From assembly GCA_934746785.1 (NCBI GenBank), contig CAKVFO010000095.1:1-12997 (forward strand): DNA of 12,997 nucleotides, given 5' to 3'. Numbering within the stretch: position 1 is the stretch's first letter; each line of letters starts with the position of its first letter. Of the stretch, positions 6,128-12,997 are shown piece after piece. The notes beneath the pieces were generated by a model. It was not told where the DNA came from. It made no database searches and saw only the letters and a list, made by a program, of their open reading frames with translations. A program made the position numbers and the translations under genes. The stretch comes from an uncultured Clostridium sp. Its GTDB lineage: Bacteria > Bacillota > Clostridia > Clostridiales > Clostridiaceae.

Positions 6128-6775
6128 TTATTGTCCAATATTCTGTATTTCCTCTTCTAACATTAAGAATACTTTAGAGACAAGATATCCATCTGCCACT
6201 GCATGATTCATCCTAACTGTTACTGGCATCATAATTTTATCTCCTTCTTTTTTATACCTTCCCCAATTCACTATTGGCAGCAAGTATAAATAACCATCTG
6301 GAAGTTCTATATTCAAGGAATCATAAGAAAGCCATGATATATATGAAGCATCAAACCAGTTAGGATGGTTTTCTTGATCTAAATTATACTCTCTAGTATT
6401 CTTTGCTTCTTCAATATCTTTTTCACACTTCTCATAAAAAGTTTTATAATCTTCAAAATAATGTGTATATACTGGTGTACATGTTTCTGTATCTTCATGA
6501 AAGATATATTGAATAGGATTTATTTTATCATATACTATTAACTCATCTGTTTCATATAGATAACTCATCCTATAATCATCTCTTGAGTTTAACACTTTAC
6601 ATAATGTATATAAAAAATTAATATAAAACTTTGTCCCTGTTTCTTTTGAATATTGATATAATTTTGTTACATCTACTCTATTTGTAAGGGATACAGAACA
6701 TTTGCAATCCTGAGTAAAATGTTTATATACACCCTTCCTATAATATTTTTCTTTATCTATAATTTTATAATTCAT
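6128..6775 (-). CDS. Chloramphenicol acetyltransferase-like enzyme (type A CAT family)
   Basis: The family acetylates chloramphenicol from acetyl-CoA as a trimer. The 215 residues align along the whole CAT layout: N-terminal RKGVYKHF, DYRMSYLYETDELIVYD (about 67-83), a YKTFYEKCEKDIEEAK helix, FDASYISWLSYDSLN (141-155), NWGRYKKEGDKIMMPV, and the catalytic H-x-x-x-D-G at 191-196 (NHAVADGYL). The catalytic His (H191) and the Asp are present. Classic CATs have HH at the motif and GFH/GYH after it; here they are N-H and G-Y-L, and the usual PW is SW. It may therefore act on another acceptor or only weakly on chloramphenicol; resistance should not be assumed. AAAGGAGG is placed seven bases before the ATG and overlaps the stop of the upstream GNAT gene, so the two genes are coupled. 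Confidence 0.85.
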   Translation of the reverse strand: MNYKIIDKEKYYRKGVYKHFTQDCKCSVSLTNRVDVTKLYQYSKETGTKFYINFLYTLCKVLNSRDDYRMSYLYETDELIVYDKINPIQYIFHEDTETCTPVYTHYFEDYKTFYEKCEKDIEEAKNTREYNLDQENHPNWFDASYISWLSYDSLNIELPDGYLYLLPIVNWGRYKKEGDKIMMPVTVRMNHAVADGYLVSKVFLMLEEEIQNIGQ

Positions 6776-6787
6776 AATCAGCCTCCT

Positions 6788-7282
6788 TTAACATCTCCAC
6801 CAAATTGTTTCATCTCTAGAATACTCTTTAAAGCCGCATCTCTTTAAAATATTATGAGAAGGAATATTATCCAATTCTGTTTCTGCAATTATATGTTTTA
6901 CACCTTCTTGCTTTTTTCCAAACTCACACATTGCTTTTACAGCCTCTGTCATATACCCCTTATGCTCAAATTCCTTTCCTAAACCATAACCTATTTCTAC
7001 TTCTCCATTATCATCTGGTACATCTTTAAAATCTGCTGCACCTATAACTATTCTACTTCTCTTTTCTATTATGAGCCAAAAACTATGCCAAATATAATTG
7101 TCAGGGTCTTTCTTTGTTATTTCTAATTGTCCTTTTACTATTTCCTTAAAAAAACCTTCCATAGGCTCAGCTTTATATGAAATATTTATATTTTTCTCTA
7201 ATTCCTCAAGGTTATTTACCCATAAATCAAGTTCTTTTTCTTTTAATGGAATAAGCTCTAATCTCTCTGTTTCCAATAACAT
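6788..7282 (-). CDS. GNAT acetyltransferase, RimJ/RimL type
   Basis: A 164-residue acetyl-CoA-dependent transferase. It has the RimJ/RimL-type start (LLETERLELIPL), the strand WLIIEKRSRIVIGAADF, and the signature EVEIGYGLGKEFEHKGYMTE (95-114), in which the acetyl-CoA loop is EFEHKGYMTEA. It ends with ETELDNIPSHNILKRCGFKE, the usual C-terminal motif. This type acetylates protein N-termini or small amines such as antibiotics; the substrate is not evident. The ATG follows GAGGG by five bases. It is the first gene of a two-gene unit with the CAT-like enzyme 12 bp downstream, so the pair may modify related compounds. A candidate extended -10 box (TGGTAAAAT) lies at 7304-7312 on the minus strand. 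Confidence 0.85.
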   Translation of the reverse strand: MLLETERLELIPLKEKELDLWVNNLEELEKNINISYKAEPMEGFFKEIVKGQLEITKKDPDNYIWHSFWLIIEKRSRIVIGAADFKDVPDDNGEVEIGYGLGKEFEHKGYMTEAVKAMCEFGKKQEGVKHIIAETELDNIPSHNILKRCGFKEYSRDETIWWRC

Positions 7283-7412
7283 ATTTCCCTCACCCCCTAC
7301 TATATTTTACCATGAAATCAATACTTTTTTAGTATTAAAAACATTTCTGACTTAATTAATATCACTGTATTATACATTCCCTAATAATCATGATATAGCT
7401 TATATAGAAATG

Positions 7413-7442
7413 AAAAAAAGAAGCATAAACGCCTCTTCTTTT
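7413..7442 (-). terminator. Terminator after the MCP-like gene
   Basis: On the minus strand an AAGA(G/A)GC-type stem with one G-U pair closes a 6-base loop and is followed by a run of seven T with no gap. It lies 10 bases beyond the TAA of the chemotaxis-type gene. Confidence 0.7.
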
Positions 7443-7452
7443 ACTTAATATA

Positions 7453-8283
7453 TTATAATTTATTTAAGTCTTTACATATCTCAGAAACTCTATTTGCTGA
7501 CTTATTAACCTCTCTAAATATATCTGTAAGCTCATTAACCGATCCTGCCTGCTCTTTTGCAATTTCTGTAGAATTTATTACACTCTTTTTAACTTCTTCT
7601 AATGCCAAGGTAATTTCTGATAATGTTCTATTAATTTTTTCTGATGCTTCTCCACTGATTTTTGAAAACTTACGCATTTCATCAGATACTATTGCAAAGC
7701 CTTTTCCTGCTTCTCCCGCTCTTGCTGATTCTATTGATGCATTAAGAGCTAATATATTAGAGTGTTTAGCATTTTGTCTTATCTCTGCTACTACTTCCAT
7801 AGCTTCTTCTAACTTAGTATCTACCTTAACAACTATATTTTGAACATTGTTCATATTTTCTGAAAGATGTTCTGCTCCGCCAGCAATTTCATTAATAGAA
7901 TGTGTTGTATTTTTCATAGATTCAATAAGCTCATTAACATTATTTGTAATCCCATCCTTCCTTTCTGATGAAAAAATATATGTAAGAACTCCAACTACTT
8001 TGCCTCAATCAAATATAGGAATAATCTTCCCTTCAAAAGCAACTCAAAAAGCTTCTTTTGGAAGTACATTGTACATTACTTTTCCCAATTTTATAGATTG
8101 GTATATTAAATCATTAGGATCTGGCACTTTAAATCCTACTGGAAAATCAATATCTATACTTTTTGATGGGAAATATGCTTCTACTTCACCATTTTCATTC
8201 CAAACACATAATGCTGTATCTTTTCCGCCTACTTCTTTGATAACAGGTATTAAATCAATAACTTCTCTTAACTTTTCATTCAT
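7453..8283 (-). pseudogene. Soluble methyl-accepting chemotaxis-type protein with two in-frame TGA codons
   Basis: Intact relatives are cytoplasmic receptors that pass a signal to CheW/CheA. The frame 8283-7453 is 277 codons with no shift, but has TGA at codon 80 (8044-8046) and codon 93 (8005-8007). Codons 1-110: a sensor part with no membrane segment (TALCVWNENGEVEAYFP, then PKEAF-stop-VAFEGK and PIFD-stop-GKVVGVL). Codons ~125-276: the helical signalling hairpin, with the highly conserved tip LALNASIESARAGEAGKGFA followed by DEMRKFS. Gly (GGA to TGA) would suit both stop positions. The ATG has AGAGGTG eight bases upstream. An internal Met at 7917 opens the signalling half, but no ribosome site precedes it. 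No TGA ends any intact host gene here, yet long neighbours have no internal TGA, so reassignment is unlikely. Most likely it is a young pseudogene or a sequence error. Confidence 0.8.
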
Positions 8284-8567
8284 ATTCTCTACACCTCTTT
8301 TTTAACTTTCGCCCTTTATTTTTCACATTTTTTATTTCAATTAATTATATTTTAAAATAGAAGAATAGAAAAGTATTTTATATAATTTTATGCAAGCATA
8401 ATACTTTTTTTATAATTTCATATTTCTATATATTTTTTTATATTAATCTTTCAAATTTTATTTCTAACAAAAAGTTAAATATTTTAATTTAAAGAATTTA
8501 CACCACTTATTTACATACATAAATCTAATCCACATATTATCCTCTTATAATTTACAAATTATGTCAC
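8284..8567. other. AT-rich intergenic stretch without a recognisable gene
   Basis: Between the MCP-like gene and the small 63-residue gene I see no open frame with a start and ribosome site on either strand. Arms AAAAGTATT and AATACTTTT (about 8370-8412) flank a short ATGC-AA-GCAT hairpin. This may be a weak terminator or a processed leader of the MCP-like gene, but the T runs are not distinctive in such DNA. Confidence 0.4.
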
Positions 8568-8759
8568 TTACCGTATTTTAATTTCCCATCCTGTTTTGTC
8601 CATGTAATCTTCTAAAAAGCTTTCTGCTTCTATTCTTGTTTCAAATTCTGCTGTTATAATATTTCTATATCCATCCCCCTTATAAACCGCTTCTAATCTG
8701 AATTTTCCTGCCTTAAATTTTTCATTAACTCTTAGTTCTAACATTACTTTATCTCCCAT
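8568..8759 (-). CDS. Small hypothetical protein, 63 residues
   Basis: I do not recognise this family. The product is soluble and of mixed charge, with a strand-rich first half (VMLELRVNEKFKAGKFRLEA, YKGDGYRNIITAEF) and a helix (TRIEAESFLEDYMDKTG) before a last strand WEIKIR. This beta-beta-beta-alpha-beta order suggests a compact domain. Two starts are possible: ATG 8757-8759, with AGGAGG too far away (16 bases), or the ATG at 8742-8744, with GGGAG eight bases before it. The second gives MLELRVNEKF and 58 residues and is at least as good. It stands alone, with AT-rich gaps on both sides. Confidence 0.6.
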   Translation of the reverse strand: MGDKVMLELRVNEKFKAGKFRLEAVYKGDGYRNIITAEFETRIEAESFLEDYMDKTGWEIKIR

Positions 8760-8872
8760 TCCTATTGAACTTATTCCTCCTTTTTTTACTATAATTAATT
8801 ATATATAGTATCTTATTATAATATATTAACATATACTTTTTGATAATTATTACATTAATTTTTCTATATACA

Positions 8873-8904
8873 AAAAAACTGATGCCGCTAAACATCAGTT
8901 TTTT
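8873..8904. terminator. Bidirectional terminator after the export operon
   Basis: A perfect 12-bp stem (8873-8884 with 8893-8904), an 8-base loop, and A/T runs at the base of the stem. It is about 120 bases beyond the stop of the MFS gene and is the first strong terminator met by transcripts of the three-gene export operon. Confidence 0.85.
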
Positions 8905-8919
8905 AGAGTTTTTATATCT

Positions 8920-9006
8920 CTATAAATTTTTTCTATATTTATAATACATGTTACTTATAGTACCAGCATAATCATAACTTGAAATCTTAGGCAGCCTAGG
9001 CTTCAC
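8920..9006 (-). other. 28-codon open frame downstream of the MFS gene, possible gene remnant
   Basis: Minus-strand frame from GTG (9004-9006) to TAG (8920-8922), with a protein-like composition (KPRLPKISSYDYAGTISNMY). The frame stays open upstream into the MFS 3' end with no ATG and no ribosome site. It looks like the last piece of a lost gene, placed before the operon terminator. Family unknown. Confidence 0.25.
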
Positions 9007-9023
9007 TATTTTATAATGCCGTT

Positions 9024-10253
9024 TTATAGATATATTTTTCTTTTATTTAATACGCTTATTGCTGCCATTAAAACTGACATAATAACTAAAAGCAATTCAC
9101 AATTTATAACTTCTGATACTGCTCCTACTACCAACTGTCCTAATGGCGTAGCTATTGTTGACAATGAAATAACAATAGAATTTGCTCTTGCCAGCATTCC
9201 CTTATCTACATTAGTCTGTAGTAAACTAGTAAGCGAAATACTCATTACAGAAATAAATGCTCCTACAAATAAGCATACTGTACAGAATAATATAAAGAAT
9301 ATATTAAGTTCTGATATAACATTAATCTTTTGAAGATAAACTATTGCTCCTAAGATCATTATAAAAGTCCCAATTATAAAGATAGATGAACTTAGAATAT
9401 CACCTAACTTTACTTTTTTGTTTAAAACATTTATAAGTAAAGCTCCAACTAACAATCCAATCATGATAGCAGTTTCAATAACTCCATATTGTACATTAGA
9501 AAAACCACATATCTTCTTGCTTAAATATGGAATTGTAACGGTATAAATAGGCATTACTATCATATTACATAAAAATGAACATAAAACTATATTCTTTATT
9601 TTTTCATCTTTTAGCGAAAAGTTTAAACCTTGTTTTAAGTCTTCTACTGCACTTTTAATAGAAAGCTTTTCTTTTGATACTTCTTTCTCATTTAACTTCA
9701 TTATGTATTCAAGTAATGCTGAAATAATGAAAGTTAATCCATTACCTATTATTATCCATTCAAGGCTTACAAAACCAATTAAAAATCCACTTATTATTGG
9801 TGCTAATACATTTGTTAGAGTTATTATAAAAGTATTTAATGAATTAGCTTTTACTATATCACCTTCAACTAAAAATGGTATTGCAGAATTTGCTGAAGGA
9901 ATGTATAAAGCATTAATTATACTTAAAACTGTTATTAAAACAAATAGTACCCATAGATTTATTCCTGTATATCTAAATAATGCAAATGATAAAAGAAGCA
10001 GTGTCCCACTTATTACATCTAGTGAAATCATAATTTTTCTTTTATCTAAAGAATCTCCTAAAACTCCTCCAAAAGGACCTATAAATATATTAGGTATGGA
10101 AGATAATATCATTACCGTTGCAAAAATCATACTTGAATCAGTTATAGACAACACAAATAGTGATACACAATACTTTTGAATTAAAGTTCCAAAACTAGAC
10201 ATTCCCTGTCCAATCAGGAATAATGTAAAATCTTTATTAAATGTGTTCTTCAT
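9024..10253 (-). CDS. MFS exporter (MefA/EntS-like MFS_3 family)
   Basis: A 409-residue, 12-segment membrane exporter driven by the proton gradient. The family is seen from MKNTFNKDFTLFLIGQGMSS, the MFS motif A in the loop between segments 2 and 3 (GGVLGDSLDKRK, residues 62-73), the segment 4 region IINALYIPSANSAIPFLV, and a long basic/acidic central loop (about 182-215). Macrolide and siderophore exporters share this build; the substrate here is unknown. The ATG overlaps the ATPase stop by 17 bases, and no strong ribosome site of its own is present, so translation is probably coupled. An MFS pump joined to a MacB-like ABC unit suggests one shared export or resistance task. The stop is TAA at 9024-9026; the terminator lies about 120 bases on. 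Confidence 0.88.
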   Translation of the reverse strand: MKNTFNKDFTLFLIGQGMSSFGTLIQKYCVSLFVLSITDSSMIFATVMILSSIPNIFIGPFGGVLGDSLDKRKIMISLDVISGTLLLLSFALFRYTGINLWVLFVLITVLSIINALYIPSANSAIPFLVEGDIVKANSLNTFIITLTNVLAPIISGFLIGFVSLEWIIIGNGLTFIISALLEYIMKLNEKEVSKEKLSIKSAVEDLKQGLNFSLKDEKIKNIVLCSFLCNMIVMPIYTVTIPYLSKKICGFSNVQYGVIETAIMIGLLVGALLINVLNKKVKLGDILSSSIFIIGTFIMILGAIVYLQKINVISELNIFFILFCTVCLFVGAFISVMSISLTSLLQTNVDKGMLARANSIVISLSTIATPLGQLVVGAVSEVINCELLLVIMSVLMAAISVLNKRKIYL

Positions 10254-10923
10254 TGCTTACTATTTTCCCATCCTTAAAGTTTATAATTCTATTTCCATAT
10301 TGAGCTGACTCTAATGAGTGAGTAACTTGTACAATTGTTGTATTATATTTCTTATTAATTTCTCTAAACAGCTCCATAACTGTTGTCCCAGTTTTAGAAT
10401 CTAAATTACCAATTGGTTCATCAGCTAATATAATAAGAGGATTAAAAATTAAAGCTCTTGCTATAGCAACTCTTTGTTGTTGTCCTCCTGATAATTCTTG
10501 AGGTTTCATCTTTCTCTTTTCTGTTAATCCTGTAATTTCAAGAAGTTCTTGAAGTTTTTCTTCATAATCCTTTGGCTTCTTGTTATCTAAAACTATAGGA
10601 AGCATTATATTATCTTCAACTGAAAGATTAGGTACAAGATTATAGAATTGAAAAACAAATCCCATTTCATTTCTTCTTATTGAGCTCATTTCCTTTTCCT
10701 TAATAGTACTAAGCTCTTTATTATTTATTAAAATGGATCCACTTGTAGGCTTGTCTAAACCTCCTAGTAAATATAATAATGTAGACTTACCACATCCTGA
10801 TGGTCCCATTATAGAAACAAAATCTCCTTCATTAATTTCGAAAGAAATATCATTTAGAACTGTTTGTTCATTACTTCCTATTTTAAACTTTTTAATTAAA
10901 TTCTTAACACTTATTACTGACAT
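10237..10923 (-). CDS. ABC transporter ATP-binding protein (MacB/LolD type)
   Basis: A 228-residue ATPase that powers the FtsX-type permease encoded just upstream. All ABC motifs are intact: Walker A GPSGCGKST (40-48), Q-loop Q92, signature LSGGQ (144-148), Walker B LIILADEP (163-170) with catalytic E169, D-loop GNLDS (172-176), and switch H202. The GFVFQFYNLVPNLSVEDNI stretch and compact size are typical of the MacB/LolD/FtsE branch, which drives movement of peptides, lipoproteins or antibiotics at the membrane rather than classical import. The ATG follows AAGGGAG, which overlaps the permease stop 13 bp upstream. It is encoded in the middle of a three-gene operon. Confidence 0.93.
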   Translation of the reverse strand: MSVISVKNLIKKFKIGSNEQTVLNDISFEINEGDFVSIMGPSGCGKSTLLYLLGGLDKPTSGSILINNKELSTIKEKEMSSIRRNEMGFVFQFYNLVPNLSVEDNIMLPIVLDNKKPKDYEEKLQELLEITGLTEKRKMKPQELSGGQQQRVAIARALIFNPLIILADEPIGNLDSKTGTTVMELFREINKKYNTTIVQVTHSLESAQYGNRIINFKDGKIVSNEEHI

Positions 10924-10936
10924 CTTTTAATCTCCC

Positions 10937-12997
10937 TTAATCCATTCTTATACTTTCTATTATTGAGAACTTTCTACTCTTTATAGCAACTGGAATTACT
11001 GCAATTAAAACAATTATTACTGTTACAAAAATTAAAAATGGCAGACTGCTATAGTTAAATACTATATTAAGAGATACCCCCGCAATTTCTGTAATCTTTG
11101 AAGAATACCATAGCAATAAATTTTGTCCTAATATGCTTCCTATAAATGCCCAGAAAGTAATGTATAGTGATTCAAAAATAATCATTCTAATTCTTTGTGT
11201 CTTTTCTAAACCTAATGAAGCTAATACTGCAAAGCTTCCTTTTCTTTGAATAAAACTAATCATTATATTATTTAAAACACCGAAGGCTGCAATAACTACT
11301 GCTATTATTGTAAATATATTTAAGATATTAATAATTTGAGCATTACTCTTTATGTTTGAATCTATACTTTCTTCATAAGTTGTTATAGTTCCTCCATAAT
11401 AAGATACATCTTTTTTAATATTATCTAAATCATCTATCTTATTATTTTCAGCATCACATACTATTGTTGATATCTTTATATTAGGGAAATTATCATGATT
11501 AAACTCGTTCTTAACCATAATAAATGTACTATTATACTGCATCTTTCCATCTACAATACCAATGACTTTTAGTTCTTTCTCTTCATCTTTATAATTAACA
11601 GTTATGGTATCACCCTTTTCTGCTCCAATAAAAGCTGCAGTTTTTTCTGAAAGTATAGTTACATTTTTTTCACCTGATTTAAAATCTTCAAATACCCTTT
11701 TAGCTTTACTATCTTCCCAATCAATATAGTTGTCATAGTTTAAATACTTGTCTTCATCTATTCCTACCATATAAATAGATTTATCATCTACCTTAACATT
11801 AGTTAAGCTTATGTTTTGAATAGAATCCTTATCTATATTGCTATTCTCTTTTAAAACATCAACTATCTTGCTGCTATCACTTGTATACTCTGAAACATCT
11901 ATATCCACTCTTAAGTCATATCTTAGATTTTCATAAGCTTCAGTTATTGTATCAGTCATGCTACTTCCTGCTGAATTTATTAATATTACTACAAATAGTG
12001 AAATAAACATTAAAGTAATATTACTTTTTAATAACTTTGAAGTTCCTACATTATTAATAGATAATGCTGGAATTGAAATTTTATTTTTTAATATCTTATA
12101 AAATACATTTGATATTATTTCAACCACAAATGGCATTATAAGTATTATGGCTATAAGTGTTACTAAAAGAAGTAATGGGCTCATTTGTGAAATCATTTCA
12201 TTATCAATAAATCTTCCTGCTACTGAAACTAAAAGTAATGCAATACCTGCTATTAGTTTAGTTTTCTTGTCTTTAACTTCTGCACTTTCTCTGTTTAAGA
12301 TAATTTCTATTATTTCCTTTTTAGAAACGTTAATTATTGGAATAATTGAAGATAACATTGTAAGAATAACTGCAAATATTATTCCACCTATAATAAGGCT
12401 TGCATTTATTTTAGGTATATTATAAATTCCATATTCTCTAAAAGGTGAAAGGATATAATTAGCTAAACATATAACTCCTGTTCCCCCTGCTGATCCTATT
12501 ATTCCTCCTAAAAGTCCATATAACAAACTTTCAAGGCTTAATATTTTTCTTATGTCTCTCTTTCTAGCACCTTGACTTAAGAAAGTACCTATAACCTTTA
12601 ATCTTTCGATAACTATAAGCTTATATGAGCTATAGATTATTATCATACTCATAATACTTATAATAACTAATAAAAGATAGAAATATGTTGATAATTGACC
12701 TATCTGCATTTCAATATTTGTTTTATCATATAAGGCTGATACTGCAACTGTTTCATTTTCTTCATTAATTTCTGAAACTGCTCCATCTATATCACCATCT
12801 TCACTGCTGGCAAATATAAAATTATATTTTCCTTCCAAATTTAATTCTTTATTCATATATTCATATGGGACAAAAATGGCTATCTTATCTTTAGAATCAT
12901 CATAAAATAATCCACTATTAACGCTTATAGCCTTTATCTTAAATTCCATTTCTTTATTATTGATATCTAATTTTATTATGTCACCAGTGTCATATCC
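10937..12997 (-). CDS. FtsX/MacB-type ABC transporter permease, 5' end outside window
   Basis: The frame is open through the right edge (GYDTGDIIKLDINNKE precedes the internal Met at 12949), so this Met is not the start; 686 residues are visible. Order from the edge: part of an extracellular MacB_PCD-like domain (GDIIKLDI, VPYEYMN), a first FtsX domain with three membrane segments (LLLVIISIMSMIIIY, LLYGLLGGIIGSAGG, LIIGGIIFAVILT), further segments, a second extracellular domain of about 200 residues (IDVSEYTSD ... KDVSYYGGT), and a C-terminal FtsX domain with three segments ending RKFSIIESIRMD. This is the large, duplicated permease form common in Firmicutes. With the ATPase 13 bp downstream it forms one transporter; its substrate (peptide, antibiotic or lipid) is not evident. 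Confidence 0.9.
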   Translation of the reverse strand, partial: GYDTGDIIKLDINNKEMEFKIKAISVNSGLFYDDSKDKIAIFVPYEYMNKELNLEGKYNFIFASSEDGDIDGAVSEINEENETVAVSALYDKTNIEMQIGQLSTYFYLLLVIISIMSMIIIYSSYKLIVIERLKVIGTFLSQGARKRDIRKILSLESLLYGLLGGIIGSAGGTGVICLANYILSPFREYGIYNIPKINASLIIGGIIFAVILTMLSSIIPIINVSKKEIIEIILNRESAEVKDKKTKLIAGIALLLVSVAGRFIDNEMISQMSPLLLLVTLIAIILIMPFVVEIISNVFYKILKNKISIPALSINNVGTSKLLKSNITLMFISLFVVILINSAGSSMTDTITEAYENLRYDLRVDIDVSEYTSDSSKIVDVLKENSNIDKDSIQNISLTNVKVDDKSIYMVGIDEDKYLNYDNYIDWEDSKAKRVFEDFKSGEKNVTILSEKTAAFIGAEKGDTITVNYKDEEKELKVIGIVDGKMQYNSTFIMVKNEFNHDNFPNIKISTIVCDAENNKIDDLDNIKKDVSYYGGTITTYEESIDSNIKSNAQIINILNIFTIIAVVIAAFGVLNNIMISFIQRKGSFAVLASLGLEKTQRIRMIIFESLYITFWAFIGSILGQNLLLWYSSKITEIAGVSLNIVFNYSSLPFLIFVTVIIVLIAVIPVAIKSRKFSIIESIRMD

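Noticed and set aside
7320..7336. AATACT-T5-AGTATT repeat upstream of the RimJ/L-type GNAT as an operator
   Set aside because: A 6-bp dyad of pure low-complexity sequence in AT-rich DNA is expected by chance and has no supporting context.
8005..8046. Selenocysteine at the two TGA codons
   Set aside because: No hairpin resembling a bacterial SECIS is apparent just after either TGA, and the family has no Cys or Sec at these loop positions that I know of.
7453..8283. Reassignment of TGA to Gly or Trp in this organism
   Set aside because: TGA is not used as a stop by the intact host genes here, which fits superficially. However, the long intact frames (permease, MFS, BrnQ, ABC ATPase), rich in Gly, contain no in-frame TGA, and Trp is encoded by TGG.
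1..12997. CRISPR arrays, tRNA or rRNA genes, attachment sites
   Set aside because: No regularly spaced repeats, no tRNA-like cloverleaf or CCA-ended segment and no rRNA-like conserved stretch were seen.

Overview
The window is AT-rich DNA with short intergenic gaps, strong GGAGG-type ribosome binding sites, hairpin/T-run terminators and mostly TAA/TAG stops. Together with the gene families present (BrnQ, a soluble MCP, GNATs, a CAT-like enzyme, a FtsX/ABC/MFS export operon) this suggests a Firmicute, most likely Clostridium sensu stricto. The species cannot be fixed from the sequence. Nearly all genes lie on the minus strand; brnQ and an insertion-sequence end are on the plus strand.

Left part (1-3350). 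The first ~112 bases are the right end of an IS with a DDE transposase C-terminus. It cuts off a 3-oxoacyl-ACP synthase III (FabH-like) gene, which also carries a frameshift near its start. A small SpoIIAA/STAS-SEC14-like protein lies just upstream of that gene. Next comes a secreted-toxin cassette, read right to left: a 99-residue helical partner protein, a polymorphic toxin with a bacterial RNase A-like C-terminal domain, and a CdiI-type immunity protein. The genes are tightly coupled, as in type VII secretion (LXG/WXG-like) effector modules. The toxin frame is broken by one in-frame TAA.

Middle (3350-8760). A GNAT acetyltransferase has its own promoter and terminator. It is followed by two decayed genes: a 41-residue N-terminal stub of a PanE-type ketopantoate reductase, and a small membrane protein with two single-base slips in T runs. 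Then come brnQ (branched-chain amino acid carrier, plus strand), a convergent two-gene unit (RimJ/L-type GNAT plus CAT-like acetyltransferase), a soluble methyl-accepting chemotaxis-type gene with two in-frame TGA codons, and a conserved-looking 63-residue protein.

Right part (8870-12997). A three-gene export operon runs leftward: a FtsX/MacB-type permease (5' end outside the window), an ABC ATPase of the MacB/LolD type, and an MFS exporter whose start overlaps the ATPase stop.

Two points stand out. One is the RNase A-like toxin/immunity cassette in a Gram-positive, type VII-like setting. The other is the density of damage: five of about sixteen genes are broken by an IS, nonsense codons or single-base slips. 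This means either ongoing gene decay or homopolymer/base errors in the sequence, and raw reads could settle which.
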